Below the pieces are notes generated by a model. That model saw only the letters and a list, made by a program, of their open reading frames with translations. It did no database searches and had not been told where the DNA came from. From Planctomycetota bacterium (GTDB lineage: Bacteria > Planctomycetota > JAJSAM01 > JAJVHW01), in the NCBI GenBank assembly GCA_021776825.1, contig JAJFFG010000076.1, positions 152,613 to 216,612 on the forward strand: a stretch of DNA of 64,000 nt. The letters run 5' to 3'. Made by a program: the position numbers and the translations under genes. Below are positions 35,870 through 44,046 of this stretch, piece by piece; positions within the stretch are counted from its first letter, which is position 1; every line of letters starts with the position of its first letter.

Positions 35870-35883
35870 TGGGTGCGAGATGC
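35856..35883 (+). terminator. Strong hairpin after the efflux operon
   Basis: Perfect 11-bp arms GCATCTCGCAC / GTGCGAGATGC with a 6-base loop (TAGTGG). No T-tract follows, so it would be an atypical intrinsic terminator or an mRNA-stabilising end. A second hairpin follows at 35891. Confidence 0.55.
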
Positions 35884-35890
35884 TCGGAGT

Positions 35891-35918
35891 CCCCGGCCAC
35901 CGTTCGCGCGGGCCGGGG
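35891..35918 (+). terminator. Second hairpin after the efflux operon
   Basis: CCCCGGCC / GGCCGGGG with a 12-base loop, 7 bases after the first hairpin. Together they probably separate the efflux operon from the next gene. Confidence 0.4.
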
Positions 35919-36026
35919 TCTCATCCGTATGCGGGAGACGCACAGGGGTCGTCTCCCGAACAGGGCGCGCGACGTCGCAGGTTCGCGACGTCCCCCCCGC
36001 GACAGTGAACGGTGGAGGAGAGAGAT

Positions 36027-37556
36027 ATGGGCGACCAGATCGCTGGAATGTGGGACACGATCGTCGAGAAGGTGCCGACTCTGTTGGGTGGGATCGCGAT
36101 CCTCGTGGTCGGCTGGATCGTCGCGGTCATCGCGGCGACGGTCGTCCGAGGGCTGTGCAACCGCACGTCGCTGGACGAGAAGCTGGGCGGCTTCCTCTCG
36201 GGGGGCAAGGGACCCAATCCCTTCCCCGTGGATCGCTGGCTCGCGACGGGCGTGAAGTGGCTCATCCTGCTCTTCACGCTGATGTTGTTCGTGGATCACC
36301 TCGGCCTCGACGCCGCGACGGGTCCGCTGGACAGCCTGCTGAGCAAGGTGACCGGCTTCGTGCCGCAGCTCCTGGCCGCCGGCGGCCTGATGTTCGTCGG
36401 TTGGTTGGTCGCGACGGGCGTGAAGATGCTCGTCACGCGCGGGCTCGACATCGTCGGTCTCGACGCGCGCCTGAACAAGGCGACGGACGACGACGCCGCG
36501 GACATCGCGGTCGGCAAGAGCATCGGGACCGCGGCCTACTGGGTCGTCCTGCTGCTCTTCATGATGATGGTCCTCGAGACGCTGCAGCTCGACGGCCTGC
36601 TCGAGCCGCTCCAGGCGATGACCACCAAGGTGTTCGCCTTCCTGCCGAACCTGCTCAGCGCCGCCGTGATCCTGGTCGTCGGCTGGTTCGTCGCCACGAT
36701 CGTGCGCCGCATCCTGACCTCGGTCCTGGCGGCCGTCGGCGTGGATCGGCTCGCGGATCGCACCGGCATCTCGAACGTCGGCAAGGGGAACATCTCCGGC
36801 CTGCTCGGCACGGTGGGCTTCCTGCTCATCCTGCTGCCGGTCATCTCTGCCTCTCTCGACGCGCTCGCGATCGAGGCGGTCTCGCGCCCGGTCAGCGGTC
36901 TGCTCGCGACGTTCTTCGAGGCGATCCCGAACCTGCTCTATGCAGCCGTGATCGTCGGCGTCGCCGTGGTCGTCGGCCGCCTGGTCGCCGGCCTCGTCAC
37001 CGATCTGCTCGCGCGGATCGGCTTCGACAACGTCCTGCAGCGCCTCGGTCTCTCGAGCGCTGATGCGTCGGAGATCGAAGAGAGCAAGCGTCCGTCCGCC
37101 GTCGTCGGCAAGCTCGTGCTCCTGACCGTGCTGCTGTTCGCTGGCGTCGAGGCGCTCGACAAGCTCGGTCTCGAGCAGGTCAGCGAGATCGTCCACAGCT
37201 TCGTCGAGCTCGCGGGCAGCTGGGTCTTCGGCCTGCTGATCTTCGGTCTCGGGCTGTGGCTCGCGAACTTGGTCGCCGGGATCATCCGCGACCGCGGCAC
37301 GCCGTCGAGCGGTCTCCTGGCCATCGCGGCGCGCGTCGGTATCACAGTCCTCGCGGGCATTGCGGCGTTGGATCGCATGGGTCTCGCCGAGGATGTCGTC
37401 AAGTGGACGGTCATCGTGACCATCGCGTCGACCGGCCTCGCGGTCGGGCTCTCGTTCGGGCTGGGCTGCCGCGAGCAGGCCGCCGACCAGATGTCGCGTT
37501 GGACGAAGTCGATGCGTGACGACAGCAGCGACAGCGACGAGAGCAGCGACGCCTAG
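36027..37556 (+). CDS. MscS-related membrane protein with conserved TM-helix repeats
   Basis: 509 residues from ATG 36027, preceded by GGAGGAG; a GTG at 36012 lies within that stretch. The chain has four copies of a helix pair that begins F-V/L-P-x-LL-x-A-x-x-I-L-V-V-G-W and ends in a charged loop with G-x-D-x-x-L (for example around residues 17-50, 110-140, 210-245, 300-335). This is the 'conserved TM helix' repeat found beside small-conductance mechanosensitive channels. The MscS beta domain is absent. Residues after 480 are Asp/Ser-rich and cytosolic. Likely an envelope channel-like protein; its monocistronic unit ends in a strong terminator. Confidence 0.85.
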   Translation: MGDQIAGMWDTIVEKVPTLLGGIAILVVGWIVAVIAATVVRGLCNRTSLDEKLGGFLSGGKGPNPFPVDRWLATGVKWLILLFTLMLFVDHLGLDAATGPLDSLLSKVTGFVPQLLAAGGLMFVGWLVATGVKMLVTRGLDIVGLDARLNKATDDDAADIAVGKSIGTAAYWVVLLLFMMMVLETLQLDGLLEPLQAMTTKVFAFLPNLLSAAVILVVGWFVATIVRRILTSVLAAVGVDRLADRTGISNVGKGNISGLLGTVGFLLILLPVISASLDALAIEAVSRPVSGLLATFFEAIPNLLYAAVIVGVAVVVGRLVAGLVTDLLARIGFDNVLQRLGLSSADASEIEESKRPSAVVGKLVLLTVLLFAGVEALDKLGLEQVSEIVHSFVELAGSWVFGLLIFGLGLWLANLVAGIIRDRGTPSSGLLAIAARVGITVLAGIAALDRMGLAEDVVKWTVIVTIASTGLAVGLSFGLGCREQAADQMSRWTKSMRDDSSDSDESSDA

Positions 37557-37579
37557 TCGCCGAACCTCGTAGCTAGAAC

Positions 37580-37613
37580 ACGGGCCGCGCCGGTCTTCCG
37601 GCGCGGCCCGTTT
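37580..37613 (+). terminator. Intrinsic terminator
   Basis: A perfect 14-bp stem (ACGGGCCGCGCCGG with its complement) closes a 4-base loop TCTT and is followed by TTTGCGTT. It lies 24 bases after the stop of the TM-repeat gene. The clearest terminator in the window. Confidence 0.85.
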
Positions 37614-37846
37614 GCGTTCCGTCGTAGCGTTCGATGCCGGGCAGCGAGCCCCGCAATCGGTATCCAGCACCCGCTAGCCCGGCCTAGCATCGGCACCGTG
37701 CTTCTTGCGCGCTGCCGTAGCGAAGTCGCGGGCTCCACTCACCCGGCCTGGCCGTGCGTAACCGGGCCCGCGAGGATGTCGCGGCCGAGACGTCGAGTTT
37801 CCGTGCAGCAATCCCGTCCTCAGGTGGCACGCATGGATAGAGGGCC

Positions 37847-40800
37847 ATGAGCAAGCACACTTCCGCGACCGAGCTCGACCGCCTTGCAGCATTCTCGCCA
37901 GCGGTGCGATCGGTGGCGCACGCCGTCGTTCGTGACGGTCATCTGGCCGAGGACGTCGTGCAGGACGCGCTCCTGGCAGTGATCGAGAGCGGGACAGGCG
38001 GGGCTCGCGCTCCGCGACGCTGGTTCACGGGCGTCGTCCGCAACCTCGCGCGCCGACGCGTGCGCGGAGATGTCGCACGTGACCGGAGAGAGAAGGCGGT
38101 CGCGCGGCCGGAGAGCGAGCCCTCGACGGCGGAGGTCGTTGCGCGCACAGAACTGCACCGCAAGGTGGTCGCTGCGGTGCTCGACCTGCCCGATCCCTAC
38201 CGGGAGACGCTGCTCCTGCGTTACTTCGACGAGCTCGCCCCGCGCGAGATCGCCGAGCGCCAGGGCGTCCCCGGCGGCACGGTCCGCAGCCGCATCACAC
38301 GTGGTGTGGAACTGCTGCGCGAGCGGTTCGATCGTGAGGCGGACGGGGATCGCCGCGCGTGGGCGCTGGCGCTGCTCCCGATCCTCGCTCCGCCAGCGGC
38401 CGTCCTCGCTCCTCAACCGGGCAGTCTCGCTCCTCAAACGGGCAGCCTCGCTTCTCAACCGGGCAGTCTCGCTCCTCAATCGGGCAGCGCGGCGCCGGCG
38501 ACGAACGCGCGGCCGCCGTCCTCTGCGGGAGTGACATCACACAGCGCGACGGCCGTCTCGGCCGCAGGGTGGGGGGCGGTTCTGATGGCGGTCAACATGA
38601 AGAAACTCGCGGTCGGTGCGATCGTCGCCGCGCTCCTCGCCCTGTTGGCCGGGGCGGCGTACGTCCTGTCGAACTCGCACGAGAGCGCGCCGTCGCTGCA
38701 CGCAGCGTCACGAACGGAGGAGGCGGCGGTCCGCGGGCGTGTCACGCCGCCGGACGCGGAAGGAGCGACGGCTGCGGGCGCTGTCGACGGGGAACCAGAG
38801 CCGGACGTCGCGGCGGATCGGGAACTGCACTTCCAGGGCCTCGTTCTTCGGCCGGATCGCGCGCCCGCCTCCGGAGCCCACGTTCGCTGCTACGACGCCA
38901 CTGGCCGCGTCGTCGAAGCGCGTGCCGACGCCTCGGGCCGCTTCGCGCTCCGTCCACGCTATGACAACGGGGCCGGCAGAGTGTTCACGGTGCGAGCTTG
39001 GGACGACCAGGGGAACGCGGCAACGGAGCGCGTTCCGCTGCTGACAGGATTCCTGCGCGCCGACGTCCCAACACTGATGCTCCGACCGGCGCACGGCGTC
39101 GTGGTTCGCGTCCTCGCTCGAGATGGGTCTCCGGCCCACGGTGCGCGCGTGGCGTGCCGAGAGTACGACAGCCTGCTGCTGGGCGTCGGCACGACCGACA
39201 CCCGGGGAGAGGTTCGCTTCGATCACCTGCCCGACTGCGACGTCGTCGTCCGCGTGTTCAAGGAGGGCTTCGGGCGCGCGCTCGCGATGGATGTCATGGC
39301 CGGGCGCCCCGCGACCGAGGTGGAGTTGCGGCTGTCCCGTCGCGACGTCCAGGTGCGCGTCGTCGATCAGGAGGGGGCGCCGGTGCCCGGAGTGCGGCTC
39401 TTCGCGCAGCAGCTCTGGAGCGGGACGCGCGGCACGATCGGGACGTTCGATCCTCTGGTGTCGATCGCGGCGACGGACCCCGAGGGGCGCACGGTGGTGC
39501 GTGATCTCGCCGAAGACGACGGGTTCGTTCTTCGCGTCCTCGCTCCGGGGAGTGTGGCTCCTCGCACGGGTCGATGGGGGGCGTTCACAGGCGGTGGGGT
39601 GACTGTCAAACCCGGCGTCCGAGAGGTGGAACTGACGCTGCCCCATGCAGCGCGCCTGCGCTGGCCGATGCGCCCGACCGCTCCCAATCCCCCGGACGGG
39701 ACGCGGCTGCGTCTCGTGGCCAAGCGGCTCGGCTCTCTCATCGCTTCGCACCACTCCGCGATCGCATGGGTGGAGGACGGTCACGTCGTCGCGGATGTGG
39801 ACGTTCTGCTCCTCGAGCAGTGGGGAGTGAAGGCCGTCGCGCCCGCCGGGCAGTTCTGCGTGCTCGACGGGAACGCGGCCGGGCAGCCGGTCGAGTTCGT
39901 CTCGACGCGAGAGGTCACGCTGCGCGTCGTGGACTCGAACGGCAACCCGGTGCCCGCGCTACGCACGCATGCCTGGGGTGAGGAGTTCGCCCAGAACATC
40001 GAGACGGATGATGACGGCGTCGTCGTCCTCGAGGGCGTCCCGAGCTACGGCCTCGACCTGCACCTCATGAGCGGCCTCTCCAACAACGACATGCACCAGT
40101 CGGAGTCCGTCTCCGCGCGCGTTCGCATCGAACCGGAGCAGACGAATGTCACGCTGACGCTCGGCGAGGTCATCGATCTCGTCGTGCACTTGCAGGTCGA
40201 CGGCAAGCCCGGCATCCCCGCGACGCTGAGCGAGATCCACACCGGATTTGGACGCGGCTTCGCGGCCGTCGAGGATCACGAGGCAGCGACGGTCACGGTG
40301 CGCGTCCGGCGCTCACTCCGCGGGACCCCGGTGGTCGTCGCGCGGGCGTATGGCTACCAAGAGGCGCGCCGGAATGCGCGCGTGAACGCGGATGGGAGCA
40401 TCGGGCCGGTCACGCTCAATCTCCTGACCGGAGCGACGTTCCGCGGACGCGTCATCGCGGATCAGGCGCACCTGCGGACGGCCGAGCTGCAGGCATGGGA
40501 TGCCGATGCCGAGAGGTGGCGGCGGCAGGACGTCTCGCGGATGGTTCGAGGTATGGGCATCCGGTCGCTCCTTCCCCGCGGAGATGGCTCAGTCGAGGTC
40601 GCGGGACTGCCCGCCGGCCGCTACCGACTGATCGGGATGGGCGGGACCGCCACGAGTGAGCCCGTCGAGATCGAGCCGGGCGTCATCGCACCGGTGTGCA
40701 TCTTGCAGGTGACCGAGCCCGTGCGAGTGACAGGACAGATCGAGATGCCCGACGGGGCACCGATCGACAAGGATGTCGTCCTCTTCGTCGAGAGCGGCGG

Positions 40801-41539
40801 CACGCGTCGTGGTGCTCGATTGGGGCGTGTGAGCGATGGCGTCGTGCTCGGCCCGGACGGACGCTTCACTGTCTCGATCCGGGACGGACAAGAGACCACG
40901 CTTCGCGTCGTCCATCCGCGGCACTCGCCCCACGCGGAGCATGGCGTCGTCACGGTGAGTGGCGCAGAGGACGGAGTCGTCCTGCAGCTTGTCGTCGGAC
41001 GAGAGTCGACGCTTCGCATTCCGCCGCACATCGACGCAGCGGTCCTTCCTGACAGCTTTCCGGTGATGTTCTTCGCGCCCGACGCCCTCGATCAGCCGGT
41101 CGATATGAAGCTCGCGACCCGAGTGGGCGCCGAGTACCGCATCGGCGGAGCCGCGCTGGGGAAGTTCACTCTTTGGATCGACTCGCGCTCTCGATTCGTG
41201 CCCCTCTTGCTGCCCGACGTCGACCTCGCCGCGGGCGTCGTGGATCTCGAACTCCACGAGGGAGCGTCGGTTGCGGTACGGCTCACCGACGACGACGTGC
41301 GGGCGCAGGCGGCTCGTGAAGGAGCCATCCTTCGAGCGACGTGGGCGTCGGGCGACGGCTACAAGCACACGCGCGTGTTCGAGGCGCGTGACGGGGCACC
41401 GCTGCGCGTGACGGGGTTGATCCCGGGTACGTACGAGATCCAACTGCACGTGCTGGGCAGCGCCGTCAGGACCGCGAAGAAGACCGTGACGATCGAGCGG
41501 CCGGACCAGGAGCTGGCGATCGAGTTCGACGAGCTCTGA
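37847..41539 (+). CDS. ECF sigma factor fused to membrane anchor and large carboxypeptidase-regulatory region (fusion 2)
   Basis: 1230 residues. Residues about 10-170 are an ECF sigma factor (HLAEDVVQDALLAVIE in region 2; LLLRYFDELAPREIAERQGV in region 4). A linker contains four tandem heptapeptides of the type LAPQPGS (residues 187-214). A transmembrane helix follows at about 250-272 (AVGAIVAALLALLAGAAYVL). The remaining 950 residues form about ten beta-sandwich modules of the carboxypeptidase-regulatory type, outside the membrane. Same architecture as fusions 1 and 3. No anti-sigma gene is next to it, so the outside part may do the sensing. Confidence 0.87.
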   Translation: MSKHTSATELDRLAAFSPAVRSVAHAVVRDGHLAEDVVQDALLAVIESGTGGARAPRRWFTGVVRNLARRRVRGDVARDRREKAVARPESEPSTAEVVARTELHRKVVAAVLDLPDPYRETLLLRYFDELAPREIAERQGVPGGTVRSRITRGVELLRERFDREADGDRRAWALALLPILAPPAAVLAPQPGSLAPQTGSLASQPGSLAPQSGSAAPATNARPPSSAGVTSHSATAVSAAGWGAVLMAVNMKKLAVGAIVAALLALLAGAAYVLSNSHESAPSLHAASRTEEAAVRGRVTPPDAEGATAAGAVDGEPEPDVAADRELHFQGLVLRPDRAPASGAHVRCYDATGRVVEARADASGRFALRPRYDNGAGRVFTVRAWDDQGNAATERVPLLTGFLRADVPTLMLRPAHGVVVRVLARDGSPAHGARVACREYDSLLLGVGTTDTRGEVRFDHLPDCDVVVRVFKEGFGRALAMDVMAGRPATEVELRLSRRDVQVRVVDQEGAPVPGVRLFAQQLWSGTRGTIGTFDPLVSIAATDPEGRTVVRDLAEDDGFVLRVLAPGSVAPRTGRWGAFTGGGVTVKPGVREVELTLPHAARLRWPMRPTAPNPPDGTRLRLVAKRLGSLIASHHSAIAWVEDGHVVADVDVLLLEQWGVKAVAPAGQFCVLDGNAAGQPVEFVSTREVTLRVVDSNGNPVPALRTHAWGEEFAQNIETDDDGVVVLEGVPSYGLDLHLMSGLSNNDMHQSESVSARVRIEPEQTNVTLTLGEVIDLVVHLQVDGKPGIPATLSEIHTGFGRGFAAVEDHEAATVTVRVRRSLRGTPVVVARAYGYQEARRNARVNADGSIGPVTLNLLTGATFRGRVIADQAHLRTAELQAWDADAERWRRQDVSRMVRGMGIRSLLPRGDGSVEVAGLPAGRYRLIGMGGTATSEPVEIEPGVIAPVCILQVTEPVRVTGQIEMPDGAPIDKDVVLFVESGGTRRGARLGRVSDGVVLGPDGRFTVSIRDGQETTLRVVHPRHSPHAEHGVVTVSGAEDGVVLQLVVGRESTLRIPPHIDAAVLPDSFPVMFFAPDALDQPVDMKLATRVGAEYRIGGAALGKFTLWIDSRSRFVPLLLPDVDLAAGVVDLELHEGASVAVRLTDDDVRAQAAREGAILRATWASGDGYKHTRVFEARDGAPLRVTGLIPGTYEIQLHVLGSAVRTAKKTVTIERPDQELAIEFDEL
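38405..38488 (+). repeat. Four 21-bp tandem repeats in a sigma-fusion linker
   Basis: Four units of 21 bp encode LAPQPGS, LAPQTGS, LASQPGS and LAPQSGS. Differences between units are single bases. They form a flexible Pro/Gln linker between the sigma domain and the membrane helix. Confidence 0.9.
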
Positions 41540-41673
41540 GTGGCGCCCCCGCCGCCACCTCGTATCGTCCACGGTGAGTCGCGCACCGCCTCACACTGGC
41601 AACGGCTTCCGAGTCGCCCGCGTCGTGCCGTTGCGAACGTGCCGATGGGTGCGCGCGGCGTAGACTCGGACCG

Positions 41674-42072
41674 ATGACATCGCTCCGTACGATGGCGTTC
41701 CTATGCCTCGCGTTGATCGCAGGAGCGTGTGCGTCGCCGCGCCACGCTGGATCGGCAGAGCTCCCGTTCGCCGAACGTCCTGATCCCTATGCCGGCCGGT
41801 GCTGCGACGCCGGGTCGCTTCTCCGCTTCCCGCTGAACGTGGCGCCGAACGTGATCGTGGACACCGGCGTGTTGCTCTTCGACCCGATCATCTCGCCCAT
41901 CGTCGGACACGAGCCGGGCTCGCTGTGGCCGATCGCGATCCTGTTCAGTCCCGTCATCGGACCGTGGCAGGGACTGCGCGACGCGTTCTACGGTCGCCCC
42001 TTCTGGGATTGCTGGGGCATCGACGAGCATCGTTCGCATCTGGAGCACCATCGCGAGGACACAGCGCGATAA
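41674..42072 (+). CDS. Small lipoprotein
   Basis: 132 residues with signal peptide and lipobox LIAGAC. The mature part contains GRCCDAGSLLRFPLNVAPN and FDPIISPIVGHEPGSLWPI, then W-x-C-W-G and a His-rich tail (HRSHLEHHRED). Hydrophobic and short; no family recognised, although the pattern recalls small planctomycete envelope lipoproteins. It stands about 130 bases after fusion 2. Confidence 0.75.
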   Translation: MTSLRTMAFLCLALIAGACASPRHAGSAELPFAERPDPYAGRCCDAGSLLRFPLNVAPNVIVDTGVLLFDPIISPIVGHEPGSLWPIAILFSPVIGPWQGLRDAFYGRPFWDCWGIDEHRSHLEHHREDTAR

Positions 42073-42092
42073 CACTCCGCCTTCCCGCGCGT

Positions 42093-42118
42093 CTCCTCTG
42101 TCAGCGAGACACAGGAGG
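42093..42118 (+). promoter_or_regulatory. Hairpin masking the ribosome binding site of the next gene
   Basis: CTCCTCTGTC (42093-42102) pairs with GACACAGGAG (42108-42117) over 9 of 10 positions with a 5-base loop. The right arm contains most of AGGAGG (42113-42118), 6 bases before the ATG at 42125. Folded RNA would hide the site. Confidence 0.55.
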
Positions 42119-42124
42119 TCAGCG

Positions 42125-42766
42125 ATGCAGTCCAAGAAGCGGCGGTTGATGGTGGTGGCGGTGGCGGCGGCGGTCGTGGTGGTCGGATGGGCGGGTGACG
42201 CGCTCGGCAAGGGCGGCGGCGAGCGAGCGCCGGTCGTGCAGGCGGCGAAGTCGAACATCGACCCGACGTACCGCACCGTCTTCTTCTCCGTGCTCGAGGG
42301 CCTCTACGACGACGGCGCGTCGAACGAGTTCGTCGACCTCGTGCTGCAGAACGATCCCGAGACCGGGACGGCCATGCACTTCATCCCGGGCTGCCCGCTG
42401 TGCCTGCCGTCGCTCGACGCGCTCCGCGTCTATCGCGAACGGGCCGGGCTCAGTCTGAAGATTGGCAACACCTTCGGGCGGGGCATCGAGGCCGAGCTCG
42501 TGGCGGGGATCAAGAGCGAGAGCATGCACCAGCGGCTCGAGGTCGTCGAGACGCTCGTCGCGCGCTACGTCGCTCGCCGACTCGACAGCCAGCGTCTGAC
42601 CGACGAGGAGCGCGGCGAGTGGCGGATGCGCATGGCCGAGCGTCGCAAGAAGGGCGAGGCGTACATGCGTGAGATGCAGCGAGCGGGGCGCGCCGGCGCG
42701 TTCGCCGACCAGAAGCGTTGCGGCGTCTGCGACGGCGCCAACGAGGCGTTCGACCTCTTCGACTGA
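42125..42766 (+). CDS. Secreted protein with CPLC and CGVC motifs
   Basis: 213 residues; perfect AGGAGG 6 bases before the ATG. Signal peptide at residues 1-27. A CPLC motif near residue 98 (FIPGCPLCLPSLDAL) and CGVC near residue 200 could be redox pairs or one metal site. The middle is helical and charged. No thioredoxin fold can be recognised with confidence. The ribosome binding site is in a hairpin, so translation may be regulated. Confidence 0.78.
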   Translation: MQSKKRRLMVVAVAAAVVVVGWAGDALGKGGGERAPVVQAAKSNIDPTYRTVFFSVLEGLYDDGASNEFVDLVLQNDPETGTAMHFIPGCPLCLPSLDALRVYRERAGLSLKIGNTFGRGIEAELVAGIKSESMHQRLEVVETLVARYVARRLDSQRLTDEERGEWRMRMAERRKKGEAYMREMQRAGRAGAFADQKRCGVCDGANEAFDLFD

Positions 42767-42789
42767 TCGTCCGCAAGCGTTCCTCGGAT

Positions 42790-42927
42790 CTAGCCCGGCC
42801 GATTCATGAGGCTCGCGCACTCCGTGTCGACCATCGGCCGGGAGTCGAGGAGCGGCCTGGATGCGGGGGCCACTGCTCGCGCCGAATGGCCCGTCCTGAG
42901 CGAGTCGTCATGAATCGTTCGGGCTAG
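42790..42927. repeat. 138-bp element with 20-bp imperfect terminal inverted repeats
   Basis: The left end TAGCCCGGCCGATTCATGA (42791-42809) and the complement of the right end (42908-42926) agree at 17 of 19 positions, plus one more outer pair. The interior has further self-complementary patches and no ORF. This resembles a MITE or REP-type element placed between two genes. Only one copy is in the window. Confidence 0.55.
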
Positions 42928-42954
42928 GCGGGCGGCGACCGATGCTGGCGGGGC

Positions 42955-44004
42955 ATGACCTCGTCCACACCGCCGCCCGCCGACTCCGTGCCCACCCTGC
43001 CGACTCCGGAGACCCTCGATGCGACGTGGCTGAACGCCGCGCTCACCGCCGGCGGTGTCTGGGGTCGCGGTGTCTGGGGTCGCGGCGATGTCAGCGAGCT
43101 CCGCATGGAGCGCATCGGCGCCGAGTTCGGACTGGCGGGGCGCTCGTTCCGGATCGACGGGAGTACGCGGAGCGGTGCCGTCTCGCTGGCTGTGAAGTTC
43201 GCGACCGCGGACGCGGTCGACCGTTCGCGTGTGTCCTACGAACTCGCCGGGGGCGTGCTCGGAGCGGGCATGCCGACGGTGTTCGCGGGCGCCGCCGATC
43301 ATCCACGCGAACGTGGCATCCTGGTCATGGATCACGTTGCCGACGCGACCCAAGGCGATGTGCTGACCGGCTGCGGCGCCGCCGCCGCGCGGCACATCGT
43401 CGAACTCCTCGCGCGGCTGCACGGAGCGTTCGTGGCTCCGGACGCCGCCGAGTTCCCGGAGGCGCTGCCGCGCTGGGGACCGCGTGCGATGGACGTCGAC
43501 CGCTGGCGCGATCGCCTCGGCCGCGCGGCGACCCGCTACCCCGACCTGCTCTCGTCCGCGTTCCACGATCGACTGCGCGAGTTGCCGGCGCGCTTCGCCG
43601 ACGCCGTCGAGCCGTTCCTCGAGGACCCGGTCACCCTGATCCACGCGGACGTCCATCTCGACAACGCGCTCATCCGGGCCGACGAGAGCGTCGTGCTCCT
43701 CGACTGGGACATCGCTCGCGTCGGGCCGGGTGTCGTCGATCTCGCGCGCTTCCTCGTCGAGGGCGCGCCCCGTGAGCAGCACGCCGAACTGATCGTGGCG
43801 TACGTCGAGGCGGCGCGGGCCGCGGGCGCAGTCGACCTGCGCGTCTCGGCGGTCACCGACGACATCCGCGCGGCGCTGATCCCGCTCCTGCAGGGTGCGG
43901 TCGGGTGGGCGGGTGCCCCGAGCGACGACTCGGCTCTCAGCCCGCGCGTGCTCGCGCTCCGCCGTCACCTGCTGGAGTGCATGTGCGCCTGGTTTGACGG
44001 CTGA
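42955..44004 (+). CDS. Phosphotransferase-family (aminoglycoside kinase-like) protein
   Basis: 349 residues. The kinase-like signatures are HADVHLDNAL (catalytic loop with Asp and Asn) and LLDWDIARVGPGVVDLARF (Mg-binding Asp). ILVMDHV marks the hinge. The family phosphorylates small molecules or serves as an uncharacterised kinase (EcKinase/APH group); the substrate is unknown. The N-terminal region has a 5-residue repeat encoded by a perfect 15-bp tandem duplication (43054-43083), reading GVWGR twice. Confidence 0.88.
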   Translation: MTSSTPPPADSVPTLPTPETLDATWLNAALTAGGVWGRGVWGRGDVSELRMERIGAEFGLAGRSFRIDGSTRSGAVSLAVKFATADAVDRSRVSYELAGGVLGAGMPTVFAGAADHPRERGILVMDHVADATQGDVLTGCGAAAARHIVELLARLHGAFVAPDAAEFPEALPRWGPRAMDVDRWRDRLGRAATRYPDLLSSAFHDRLRELPARFADAVEPFLEDPVTLIHADVHLDNALIRADESVVLLDWDIARVGPGVVDLARFLVEGAPREQHAELIVAYVEAARAAGAVDLRVSAVTDDIRAALIPLLQGAVGWAGAPSDDSALSPRVLALRRHLLECMCAWFDG

Positions 44005-44046
44005 CGCTACGTGTGGGCCACGTCGGCTCGCTATCGTGGTTGCCGC

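Noticed and set aside
35738..37735. Shared 20-bp stretch (TGCCGTAGCGA...GTCGC) near 35740 and 37711 as an att-like direct repeat
   Set aside because: Only about 18 of 20 bases match, one copy spans the pump's stop codon, and no integrase lies between. Chance is likely in GC-rich DNA.
38405..38488. Possible CRISPR-like array
   Set aside because: The units are directly adjacent 21-bp in-frame repeats inside a gene, with no spacers.
42790..42927. Integron attC site
   Set aside because: The ends are inverted repeats, but no core GTTRRRY/RYYYAAC pair is seen, and no integron integrase or cassette series is nearby.
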